This document shows positions 9,170-16,985 of a stretch of 64,000 nt of DNA, piece after piece. Under the pieces are notes generated by a model that had not been told where the DNA came from, made no database searches, and saw nothing but the letters and a program-made list of their open reading frames with translations. The stretch's first letter is position 1, and every line of letters starts with the position of its first letter. This DNA is from Cognatishimia sp. WU-CL00825 (GTDB lineage: Bacteria; Pseudomonadota; Alphaproteobacteria; Rhodobacterales; Rhodobacteraceae): contig NZ_BAABWX010000001.1 of the NCBI RefSeq assembly GCF_040364665.1, positions 868,001-932,000 of the forward strand, in the 5' to 3' direction. The translations under genes were made by a program, and so were the position numbers.

Positions 9170-10367
9170 TTAATGCCAAAACGGCGTTCAGCCCACCAAA
9201 GGCAAAGGCATTTGACAAAGCCACGCTGACCTTGGCCTCGCGTGCTTCGTTTGGCACAACATCCAAAGCACACTCAGGGTCAGGCTCTTCGTAATTGATG
9301 GTAGGGGCAATCACCCCGTCCTTTAGGGCCATAATACAGGCCAACAGCTCGACAGCGCCGGTGCCACCGATCAAATGCCCGTGCATGGATTTTGTAGAGC
9401 TGATCATCAACTTATCCGCATGCGGACCAAACACATCAGCAACCGCGGCACATTCGGTTTTGTCATTCGCGGTTGTTCCGGTGCCATGCGCGTTGATATA
9501 GCCCACGTCTTGCGGCGCAATCTTGGCATCCTGCAAGGCTCCTGCAATGGCACGCGCCGCCCCCTGTTTCGAAGGCATCACAATGTCACTGGCATCAGAG
9601 CTCATGGCAAAACCAGCAACCTCGGCCAGAATTTCCGCGCCACGCGTTTTGGCATGTTCGTATTCCTCGAAAACAAAAACGCCAGAGCCTTCGCCCTGCA
9701 CCATGCCATTGCGATTGGCTGAAAACGGTCGACAGCCGTCTTTGGACATCACGCGCAGACCTTCCCAGGCCTTTACGCCGCCAAAGCACAGCATGGATTC
9801 TGACCCGCCAGTGACCATCACCGGTGACATGCCGCTGCGCACCATTTGAAAAGCTTGGCTCATCGCGTGGTTGGAACTGGCGCAGGCCGTCGCCACCGTA
9901 AAGCTCGGGCCTTTTAGGTTGAATTCCATCGACACATGGCTGGCCGCCGCATTGTTCATCAGCTTAGGCACCACAAACGGGTGCACCCGGTTTTTGCCAT
10001 CTTCATAGACCGTGCGGTAATTTTCATCCAAGGTCTGCATGCCGCCACCAGAGGTGCCAAGCACAACGCCGGATTTCGCGGCCAATTCACCCGAAAACGT
10101 CAAGCCTGATTGCGCAACAGCTTCGCGTGCGGCCACCAATGTGAACTGCGTGAACCGGTCATACAGCGCCATTTGCTGACGATTGAACAGACCTTCGGTT
10201 TCAAACCCATGCACCTGTCCACCGATCTTGATCGCCAGACGATCAACGTCGCGCATCTGCAATTCGGTAATGCCGCTTTTGCCCTCGCGCATCGCAGCCA
10301 GGGTGTCGTTAACGTTTTGGCCCAATGCATTGATGGTGCCTGCGCCAGTAATTACCACACGTTTCAT
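9159..10367 (-). CDS. Beta-ketoacyl-ACP synthase (KAS II/FabF type) paired with a dedicated ACP
   Basis: A 402-residue condensing enzyme extending an acyl chain on an acyl carrier protein with malonyl-ACP. The full Cys-His-His triad is visible: Cys162 in TACASSN, His294 in NAHGTGT and His331 in KSMHGHLIGG, with Lys326. It should therefore be catalytically active and not a chain-length-factor type. It lies 35 bp after a small ACP gene and shares its strand with lpxD. Such an extra KAS/ACP pair beside lpxD suggests supply of a special acyl group for the lipid A amide position, which is inference. It is not the housekeeping fabF by context, as there is no fabD, fabG or acpP here. Confidence 0.9.
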   Translation of the reverse strand: MKRVVITGAGTINALGQNVNDTLAAMREGKSGITELQMRDVDRLAIKIGGQVHGFETEGLFNRQQMALYDRFTQFTLVAAREAVAQSGLTFSGELAAKSGVVLGTSGGGMQTLDENYRTVYEDGKNRVHPFVVPKLMNNAAASHVSMEFNLKGPSFTVATACASSNHAMSQAFQMVRSGMSPVMVTGGSESMLCFGGVKAWEGLRVMSKDGCRPFSANRNGMVQGEGSGVFVFEEYEHAKTRGAEILAEVAGFAMSSDASDIVMPSKQGAARAIAGALQDAKIAPQDVGYINAHGTGTTANDKTECAAVADVFGPHADKLMISSTKSMHGHLIGGTGAVELLACIMALKDGVIAPTINYEEPDPECALDVVPNEAREAKVSVALSNAFAFGGLNAVLALRAV

Positions 10368-10402
10368 AGAGGTCTTCTTTCCGGCGAGTTTAAGATCAAA
10401 GC

Positions 10403-10660
10403 CTAGGCCTGATCTGCCACCAATTTCTCGATGCCTGCAATGATTGTCGCGACGCTTGAGATATCAAAGTCGCTTTCGGTTGGTTCATTGGCATTAAACG
10501 GCACAGTGATGTCAAATGCTTCTTCAATTGCGAAAATGCTCTCCACCAATCCAAGGCTGTCGATGCCCAGATCTTCCAACGTGCTTTCCAACGTTACATC
10601 CGACGTTTCCAGAACCGCCTGCTCAGCGATAATCGCAATGACTTGGTCTTTGACGCTCAT
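10403..10660 (-). CDS. Acyl carrier protein (specialised, lpxD-linked)
   Basis: An 85-residue ACP with the phosphopantetheine attachment motif GIDSLGLVE, Ser35 being the attachment site. The FNANEPTESDFDISSV segment before the last helix departs from housekeeping AcpP, and it does not resemble the longer AcpXL of rhizobial lipid A either. It lies between lpxD (33 bp upstream) and the ketosynthase (35 bp downstream), so it probably carries the substrate or product for one or both. Confidence 0.92.
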   Translation of the reverse strand: MSVKDQVIAIIAEQAVLETSDVTLESTLEDLGIDSLGLVESIFAIEEAFDITVPFNANEPTESDFDISSVATIIAGIEKLVADQA

Positions 10661-10693
10661 GCTGTATTCCTTTCAACAGAATTTGCCTGTGAT

Positions 10694-11785
10694 TTAGTCA
10701 TTTGGAGTGAGTTTTGAAACAGCTTTCTTCAAAGCCGCCATATCCTTCATGAATTTGGGCAATCGTCTTAGGCTCTTATAGGATTCAACCTGATTTTCCA
10801 TCTTCGTGGCCGGGTTGCCCAGCATCATCCGACCAGCCGGCACATTGGACAACAACTTGGTGCCACCGCCAGTGATCACGTTGTCGCCAATCTTCAGATT
10901 GTCTCCAACGCCTGTCTGGCCCGCCAGCACAACATTGCTGCCAATTTCTGACGACCCAGCTATACCGGTCAATCCACAAAGCAACGTGTTGTCGCCAACG
11001 GTGACGTTGTGGGCCACCATCACCAAGTTGTCGATCTTAACGCCATTGCCAATACGTGTGTCGCGAATAGTGCCCCGGTCAATGGTGGCATTAGCGCCCA
11101 CTTCGACGTTGTCGCCGATGGTCACCGCACCCAAACTGTGAATGCGTTCCCAGCTTTGTTCACGCGTACCAACAGATTTGCCCAATGACTTGCGGGCTTC
11201 TTCTGCGTTGCTTTTTTCTACGGTGGCATAAGAAAAGCCATCTCCGCCGATGCGGGCACCTGGTTGACACCAAAAGTTTTCCCCAATGGTCACACGGGCG
11301 GCAATGGTCACATTGTCACGCAAAAACGCGTTTTGACCTATTGTTGCATCGGTCCCAACATAACACTGAGGGCCGATCACCGAATGATCACCAATTTTGA
11401 CTCCACTTTCGACAATCGCCAAAGGCCCCACACTGACGTTTTCCCCCAATTGGGCGTCCGGGTGAATGATCGCACTTGGGTGAATGCCTTCGCAATAGCC
11501 CTGCCCCAGATCAAACTTTGCCGTCAGCCCCGCCATTGCAAAACGCGCTCCGGGCACGATGATCGCAGCCTCCAGCCCCATGGCCTGCCAGTCGGCCCCA
11601 TCCCAAAGCATCGCCACACGTGCATCGCTGCCGATAACGTCATCTGCGTATTTAGGACTAAGTGCCAACGCCAAATCATTTGGCCCAGCATCGATTGGCT
11701 CTGCGACACGATCTAGCAAAAGATCATCGGCTCCAAAGGCATTCGCCCCCAGAGCCAAAGCGATTTCACGAACGGTATAGGTCAT
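10694..11785 (-). CDS. lpxD: UDP-3-O-acylglucosamine N-acyltransferase (LpxD)
   Basis: A 363-residue LpxD, transferring a 3-hydroxyacyl (or related) chain from ACP to the 2-amino group of UDP-3-O-acyl-glucosamine in lipid A synthesis. The N-terminal uridine-binding domain is followed by many imperfect hexapeptide repeats (left-handed beta helix, from about residue 105) and a helical C-terminus. The catalytic histidine sits in VMVAHNVTVGDN. The gene is not in the usual bamA-lpxD-fabZ-lpxA order. Here it is grouped with an L,D-transpeptidase upstream and ACP/KAS genes downstream. Confidence 0.93.
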   Translation of the reverse strand: MTYTVREIALALGANAFGADDLLLDRVAEPIDAGPNDLALALSPKYADDVIGSDARVAMLWDGADWQAMGLEAAIIVPGARFAMAGLTAKFDLGQGYCEGIHPSAIIHPDAQLGENVSVGPLAIVESGVKIGDHSVIGPQCYVGTDATIGQNAFLRDNVTIAARVTIGENFWCQPGARIGGDGFSYATVEKSNAEEARKSLGKSVGTREQSWERIHSLGAVTIGDNVEVGANATIDRGTIRDTRIGNGVKIDNLVMVAHNVTVGDNTLLCGLTGIAGSSEIGSNVVLAGQTGVGDNLKIGDNVITGGGTKLLSNVPAGRMMLGNPATKMENQVESYKSLRRLPKFMKDMAALKKAVSKLTPND

Positions 11786-11811
11786 GTGGCCCCCTGAATT
11801 GCAGGGAGTAT

Positions 11812-13422
11812 TTAGCCCCGAATAGCCCGTAAAGCCACCCCTTCATTCGCAAGAGCTTTCCAGATCTTTGCGTCACGCCCATAGATGTCGCGGCGGTACT
11901 GCATCGGACCTTTGGCATTGGTGAAAGCGGTGCGGTAAATAATATGAACCGGCACGTCTTTTTCCAGATCAACCTGTTTTTCACGCCCGCCCTTCAGGGT
12001 GTTATGAAAGAACGCTTTTGGCTGGCTTTCTTGTTTTGCAAGCAAGGCATAGGCAAATTCAAAAGGTTGGTGCAGACGAATGCAGCCGTGGCTATAGGCG
12101 CGCACTTCACGCGAGAACAGGTTTTTGGCCGGCGTGTCGTGCAAATAAATATTGTGACGGTTGGGGAACATGAATTTCACTAGGCCCAATGCATTGCGTT
12201 TGCTTGGCGGCTGTTTGATATCAAAGGGAAAATTCGCTTTGGTATATTGCGTAAAGTCCGCGTTTTCTCGCGATACAGTGCGGCCCGAACGATCAATCAA
12301 ACGAAGGTGGCTGACAGCATTCGGATTTTTCTGCAACATCGGCAGGTATTCTTTGGTGGCGATAGAACGCGGCACATTCCAGGTCGGGTTAATGACCATG
12401 TGTTCCATCACATCCGAGAATTCCGGGCTTTTGCGGTCAGATTTTGCTGCCCCGACAACCGTGCGTGTTTTGAAAGTCACTTTGCCATTGTCGATGATTT
12501 TGGCGGTAAAGTCTGTCAGATTCACCAAAACATGGCGTTTGCCGCGGGCATTGTTTGTCCAGCGCTCGCGCTCCATGGCAACCAAAACTGACTGTAACCG
12601 ATGTTCAACCGATTGGTTCAGTTCTTTGATGGTGCCTTTGCCGGCCACGCCATCAGCGCTTAGGCCATGGGCGAGCTGAAATTGCTGAACGGCTTTCTGA
12701 ATATTTGAATCAAATGTACTGGATGAGCTGCGGCGCAGAAAACCCATTTTGATAAGCCGATTGCGCAATTGGGCAACAGAGGCCCCGCTGTCACCGGGTT
12801 TCAACGATTTCGCAGCGACCTTCTCGCCAAAGCCGCCTTTGCCCAGCAATTTTTCCAGACGCAGCTTCTCTTTCATCAACCGGGCATATTCCGGCGTGTT
12901 CGGTGCCAGACTTTTCAAATAGCGCGACGGTGAACTTTTGGAAAAATTCGCTAAATATTGCTGCCGATCACGATAGGGAATCTTACGAACGATTCCACTG
13001 TCGATGCGACTTGGCACCAGCATTCCGGTCTGAATATCGCGGGCATATTTCAAAAATGCCTTCGAAAGCGTCACCTCAGCGACGCCCAAAGCACGACTGG
13101 TTTTTGCACCCGCAAGCTCTGCTTTAAGCGCTTCAGAACGGTAACGACCTGCTGACAAACCATGTTCTGAAGCCGAGTTCAAAGCCTTGAAAAGCGCCTT
13201 GCGCCGCTCTCTATATTTGTTGCCTTTGCCGGTCCAAATAGGCTCGTATCCCGCTTGGCGATAAAAGGCTGAAATGTCGGCATCACGCGACGCAGATTCA
13301 GCAACAGCCTGCTTGAACGCTGTCACTTGTGCATTGGCAAGTGTCGCTCCACAACATATTGCAGCCACCGAAAGCCACTTTAGGGCAACTTGTTTGGACC
13401 GTATGCGGAAAAACGCCATCAT
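11812..13422 (-). CDS. L,D-transpeptidase (YcbB/LdtD-like) with peptidoglycan-binding domain
   Basis: A 536-residue envelope enzyme. It has a basic start and one hydrophobic segment (about 14-32, VALKWLSVAAICCGATLANA) acting as signal or anchor, a central PG_binding_1 domain (KPGDSGASVAQLRNRLIKMG), then a YkuD catalytic domain with YLHDTP and YSHGCIRL, Cys447 being the nucleophile. It should form 3-3 peptidoglycan crosslinks or attach proteins to the wall. It is the first of a run with lpxD 26 bp downstream. The divergent neighbour is a DUF882 peptidase, the same pairing as ycbB-ycbK in E. coli, which supports the YcbB-type call. Confidence 0.92.
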   Translation of the reverse strand: MMAFFRIRSKQVALKWLSVAAICCGATLANAQVTAFKQAVAESASRDADISAFYRQAGYEPIWTGKGNKYRERRKALFKALNSASEHGLSAGRYRSEALKAELAGAKTSRALGVAEVTLSKAFLKYARDIQTGMLVPSRIDSGIVRKIPYRDRQQYLANFSKSSPSRYLKSLAPNTPEYARLMKEKLRLEKLLGKGGFGEKVAAKSLKPGDSGASVAQLRNRLIKMGFLRRSSSSTFDSNIQKAVQQFQLAHGLSADGVAGKGTIKELNQSVEHRLQSVLVAMERERWTNNARGKRHVLVNLTDFTAKIIDNGKVTFKTRTVVGAAKSDRKSPEFSDVMEHMVINPTWNVPRSIATKEYLPMLQKNPNAVSHLRLIDRSGRTVSRENADFTQYTKANFPFDIKQPPSKRNALGLVKFMFPNRHNIYLHDTPAKNLFSREVRAYSHGCIRLHQPFEFAYALLAKQESQPKAFFHNTLKGGREKQVDLEKDVPVHIIYRTAFTNAKGPMQYRRDIYGRDAKIWKALANEGVALRAIRG

Positions 13423-13737
13423 TCATAACCTCGATCAGACATAACTATAGTGCTTCATTCTCTCATTGAGACAACCAGGAATGTCCATTCACTTTTTCTC
13501 GACTTGTCTACTCTTTTGCCAAGTGGTGCGGCACAGTCGCGATTTGCTGCGGGAAAGATACACCATTTCGACTTTAAGCAAAAATCTGCTCAAAACCCTT
13601 GAAGGCTGAAAACAAACGAAATCTCTCCTTGGTGTACGAATCGACTTGTGCCATAACGTCTCCATATCTGGGGATAACTTTTGTAACCGCGTGGCAGCGT
13701 GGGGCAAGAAAAAGGCGGCGGGACAGGCGCAATTAAC
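13423..13737. other. Divergent intergenic region between L,D-transpeptidase and DUF882 genes
   Basis: A 315-bp region that must contain promoters for both divergent genes. A GTG-initiated extension of the DUF882 frame to 13699 exists but precedes the twin-arginine signal and is less likely than the ATG at 13738. No repeat or operator stood out. Confidence 0.45.
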
Positions 13738-14307
13738 ATGACGATTGAGGGCTCTCTGAGCATCACGCGACGCAGCGTGTTGGGCGCATTCGCGGCCACC
13801 ACCCTGGTAGCAGCACCGACATTTTCTAAAGCAGCTGGTTTCCTTAGGGGCGGCGGCGATATTCGCAGACTGCGGATGTTCTCTGGTCGCACCGGTGAAA
13901 GCATTGACACGATTTATTGGATCGAAGGCGACTACATCAAAGACGCCATGAAGGAAATCAATCAGTTCATGCGGGACTGGCGCACCAGTGGCGTCAAACA
14001 AATCGATTTCCGCACCATTGACATCATGGCCGCGTCACACCGTCTGTTGGATGTAAACGAACCCTTTATGTTGCTATCCGGTTACCGCAGCCCGCAGACC
14101 AACAATATGCTGCGCAGCCGGTCACGCGCTGTTGCGAAAAATTCGCTGCACATGAAAGGCCAAGCCGCAGACCTTCGTCTGGCCTCTCGGTCAGTTGGGC
14201 AGATGGCCAAAGCCGCAACCGCCTGCCGGGCTGGCGGTGTTGGACGATACTCTCGGTCCAATTTTGTGCATGTAGATTGCGGCCCGGTGCGCGTCTGGGG
14301 CCGCTAA
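13738..14307 (+). CDS. DUF882/YcbK-like M15-family peptidase, Tat-exported
   Basis: A 189-residue predicted zinc peptidase of the DUF882 (Peptidase M15_2) group, acting on peptidoglycan in the periplasm. The N-terminus has a twin-arginine-like signal (SITRRSVLGAFAATTLVA). SLHMKGQAADLRL supplies a His and Asp, and FVHVDCG a second His of the zinc site, as in M15 enzymes. The ATG at 13738 is preferred because the signal peptide then starts normally. It is divergent from the L,D-transpeptidase, and a clear terminator follows. Confidence 0.9.
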   Translation: MTIEGSLSITRRSVLGAFAATTLVAAPTFSKAAGFLRGGGDIRRLRMFSGRTGESIDTIYWIEGDYIKDAMKEINQFMRDWRTSGVKQIDFRTIDIMAASHRLLDVNEPFMLLSGYRSPQTNNMLRSRSRAVAKNSLHMKGQAADLRLASRSVGQMAKAATACRAGGVGRYSRSNFVHVDCGPVRVWGR

Positions 14308-14336
14308 GGCACCCTCCTAAGTTTGTACTTTCTGAA

Positions 14337-14360
14337 TGGCACCTTTGGGGTGCCATTTTT
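14337..14360 (+). terminator. Intrinsic terminator after the DUF882 gene
   Basis: TGGCACC (14337-14343), a five-base loop and GGTGCCA (14349-14355), followed by TTTTTGTTTT. Confidence 0.85.
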
Positions 14361-14452
14361 GTTTTCTCATGACTTTTGTTCCGGTGGTCTTACCGGTTTT
14401 ACTTGGCCAAGAACTTCCCATTTGCACGGGGCATCCAGGCCATTGTGTCGTG

Positions 14453-14500
14453 GCGAATCGTACGTTTCGACGCTTGAAACGTACAATTTGTACAATTAAC
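14453..14500. repeat. 48-bp GTAC-armed palindromic element, copy A
   Basis: It contains CGTACGTTTC, a 7-base spacer and GAAACGTAC, then AATTT and GTACAA, so three GTAC-anchored half sites in one element. A second copy lies inverted at 25083-25130 with 43 of 48 positions identical by hand alignment. Three of the five differences fall in the 7-base spacer. It lies between the DUF882 terminator and the 3' end of tRNA-Arg. The function is unknown; protein-binding site or small palindromic repeat family are both possible. Confidence 0.8.
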
Positions 14501-14556
14501 AGAACGTTAGCATCGCAGGCGCAGCAAGCGCTTCTTACAGTTAAATCTATGAAAAA

Positions 14557-14633
<77 letters not shown>

Positions 14634-14635
14634 CT

Positions 14636-14690
14636 GCTGCCCGTTATACCTACCGCTTGCGTGGCCGCAAGACAGAAAACAACGGGCAGC
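14636..14690 (-). promoter_or_regulatory. Promoter-like pair within a large dyad upstream of tRNA-Arg
   Basis: On the minus strand TTGCGG (complement of 14665-14670) and TATAAC (complement of 14643-14648) are 16 bp apart, and the -10 ends about 9 bp before the tRNA. The whole gap is a dyad: GCTGCCCGTT (14636-14645) and AACGGGCAGC (14681-14690) are perfect complements, enclosing CTTGCG and CGCAAG around a four-base loop. The outer arm overlaps the -10 box and the start point, so the dyad could be an operator, a processing signal, or the suf operon terminator. Confidence 0.55.
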
Positions 14691-14702
14691 GATCTTTGCG
14701 TG

Positions 14703-15923
14703 TTACGCCAGTAATTCATGCGCCAATTCAAGCGCATCCACCAATATGTCAATTTCTTCGGTGGTGTTATACATCGCAAACGAGGCGCGACATGTGGCGC
14801 TTAGCCCAAGGTGATCCATCAATGGCCCCGCGCAATGATGCCCCGCGCGCACGGCAACGCCGCGCTTGTCCAAAATGGTTGAAATGTCATGCGCATGGGC
14901 AGCGCCCTGCAATGTCATGCTGAAAATTGCTGCTTTTCCAGGGGCTTGCCCCTGTATGTTCAACCAGTTCAAACCTTGAAATTTTGCGATGGCATAATCG
15001 CGCAGCTGGGCCTCGTGGGCAGCGACATTTTCCATGCCGATCTCCATCAGGTATTCTAATGCGGTGCCAAATCCTATGGTCTGTACAATGCCGGGCGTTC
15101 CGGCCTCAAACATCATCGGCGGATCGTTATAGACCACGCTGTCCTTGGACACTTCCTTGATCATATCGCCGCCGCCCATAAAGGGGCGCATTTCGGCCAT
15201 ACGTTCTTTTTTGATATAGATCGCGCCTGATCCCGACGGCCCGTAAAGCTTGTGGCCGGTGATCGCGTAAAAATCACAGCCGATATCCTGCACATCCACA
15301 GGCGCATGTACGGCACCTTGCGAGCCATCCACAAGCACTGCCACACCACGTTCATGGGCCTCTTGTGTGATGGTTTTCACATCCACCATGGTGCCTAACA
15401 CATTGGAACATTGGGTAATTGCGATCAATTTCGTTTTTGGTCCAATGGCATCGATCACCGCTTGCGGGTCTAGATTCCCCTGCCCGTCGACGTCCACCCA
15501 TTTCAATACAATGCCTTGGCGTTCGCGCAGGAAATGCCAAGGGACAATATTGGCGTGATGTTCCATCACGGACAGGATGATTTCGTCGCCGGCTTTGAGC
15601 TGTTGCATCGCCCATCCATAGGCGACCGTATTGATGCCTTCGGTGGTGCCTGAATTCAAAATAATTTCGTTTTCGTCTGATGCACCCAGAAATTTGGCGA
15701 TGGTGCCGCGCACAGCTTCGTAGCGATCGGTTGCGAGATTTGACAGAAAATGCAGACCACGGTGAACATTGGCATATTCCTGGGAATAGGCGCGTGTGAT
15801 GGCGTCAATCACAACTTTAGGTTTTTGCGCAGAAGCACCATTATCAAGGTAAACCAGGGGCTTACCATTCACTTCCCTAGAAAGAATTGGAAAATCGCTG
15901 CGGATTTTGTGAACATCGTACAT
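14703..15923 (-). CDS. sufS: Cysteine desulfurase SufS
   Basis: A 406-residue PLP enzyme releasing sulfur from cysteine for iron-sulfur assembly. The PLP lysine lies in [13 protein letters not shown] and the sulfur-carrying Cys in [11 protein letters not shown], both typical of group II (SufS) desulfurases. It is the last protein gene of the iscR-suf operon, 4 bp after the second YIP1-type gene. No SufE or SufU partner gene is seen in the window. A separate IscS-type desulfurase lies at the other end of the operon. Confidence 0.96.
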   Translation of the reverse strand: MYDVHKIRSDFPILSREVNGKPLVYLDNGASAQKPKVVIDAITRAYSQEYANVHRGLHFLSNLATDRYEAVRGTIAKFLGASDENEIILNSGTTEGINTVAYGWAMQQLKAGDEIILSVMEHHANIVPWHFLRERQGIVLKWVDVDGQGNLDPQAVIDAIGPKTKLIAITQCSNVLGTMVDVKTITQEAHERGVAVLVDGSQGAVHAPVDVQDIGCDFYAITGHKLYGPSGSGAIYIKKERMAEMRPFMGGGDMIKEVSKDSVVYNDPPMMFEAGTPGIVQTIGFGTALEYLMEIGMENVAAHEAQLRDYAIAKFQGLNWLNIQGQAPGKAAIFSMTLQGAAHAHDISTILDKRGVAVRAGHHCAGPLMDHLGLSATCRASFAMYNTTEEIDILVDALELAHELLA

Positions 15924-15927
15924 GCGG

Positions 15928-16503
15928 TTATCCTGTTGTCGGCACGCCGATCAGCGTGAGAAGAAAGAAAAACGAGACCATTAAGCCAAGCACAGAAAGC
16001 CCCATGATGGCCAAGGCTTTGCCAGCGGTGTCAAAATTATTGGCGACTTTGATGAATTGCACCAAAATCCAAAGGCCATATAGGCCAGCCAAAAACGTCA
16101 TTAGAGCTGCCAAGCCAGAGGATAGAAGCGAAGCGACTATTCCGAATATTTGCAGGGCAACCCGCAAAAATTGCAGCCATGCCAATAGGCTCAGCAGAGA
16201 TTGAAACTCTGCCTGGCCGCCAACCGCTTTGCTTGCAAAGGTCAGAAAGCCCGCTGAAAGCCCAATCACAAGGAAAAATAAGGCAGACAGCACAACTGGT
16301 GAAACACCTGCCAGCAACATAAGATTTGCTGCTTCGGGATCTAGTGCCGTTGCCACATATAAGGTGATGCCATTTAAGATCGACGCCAAAGCAAGGGCCA
16401 TGGCCCCCTGCCCGGCCGTCAAATTCAACGACAATACCCGACGTGCCGCAGCGTCGGGTTCAAAAACCGTCTGCACGGCAAGGTGTCGCAAAAACATCAT
16501 CAT
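15928..16503 (-). CDS. YIP1-family membrane protein, second of two in the suf operon
   Basis: A 191-residue protein with about five hydrophobic segments and YIP1-like character. The start is one of two tandem ATGs; the first overlaps the stop of the preceding gene by 4 bp (ATGA). It begins with a short cytoplasmic segment (MMMFLRHLAVQTVFEP). Its function is unknown; location between sufD and sufS suggests expression with iron-sulfur assembly but not a direct role. Confidence 0.8.
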   Translation of the reverse strand: MMMFLRHLAVQTVFEPDAAARRVLSLNLTAGQGAMALALASILNGITLYVATALDPEAANLMLLAGVSPVVLSALFFLVIGLSAGFLTFASKAVGGQAEFQSLLSLLAWLQFLRVALQIFGIVASLLSSGLAALMTFLAGLYGLWILVQFIKVANNFDTAGKALAIMGLSVLGLMVSFFFLLTLIGVPTTG

Positions 16504-16985
16504 GCCGCAAACTTTCGCGCTTGGGCCAGGCCAGAATACCAAAACCAGAAAAAGCAAGTAAAGCTGATCAATCCAATCGCGTCATAGACCGGTCCAGCCC
16601 CGATAAACCCACCGATCAGGCCACGAAACAAGGCGATTGGCGTGATCGACAGCAAAGCCCAGAACAACGCCCCACGACTGGCATAGCCAGAAATACCGAT
16701 GGACATAAATCGCATCACAATTTGCACCAAGATACTGATAACATAGAAAAAAAGCGGCATGATAAAAACCCAGAGCAAAAGCTGCCCACCCATCAGTGGG
16801 TTCAACTCTTGTCCAGTAAAATGCGCTTCGCGGGCCACTTTGGGCCATTGGGCCACAAAGATCACCCCACAGGCGGCCATGATCAAGGCAAGTGCCCGGT
16901 CTTCGCGCGGCGCGGTGTTAAAGCGGCGCGCAAAGACCGATCTGGGACCACGATAAGTGGCCAGAATGTCGCGTACGATAGACAT
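16500..16985 (-). CDS. YIP1-family membrane protein, first of two in the suf operon
   Basis: A 161-residue membrane protein with four or five hydrophobic stretches (ALALIMAACGVIFVAQ, GGQLLLWVFIMPLFFYVI). It begins on a TGATG overlap with sufD and ends with an ATGA overlap with the next gene, so it sits tightly inside the suf operon. It resembles its downstream neighbour in size and layout and may be an old duplicate. The role is unknown. Confidence 0.8.
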   Translation of the reverse strand: MSIVRDILATYRGPRSVFARRFNTAPREDRALALIMAACGVIFVAQWPKVAREAHFTGQELNPLMGGQLLLWVFIMPLFFYVISILVQIVMRFMSIGISGYASRGALFWALLSITPIALFRGLIGGFIGAGPVYDAIGLISFTCFFWFWYSGLAQARKFAA

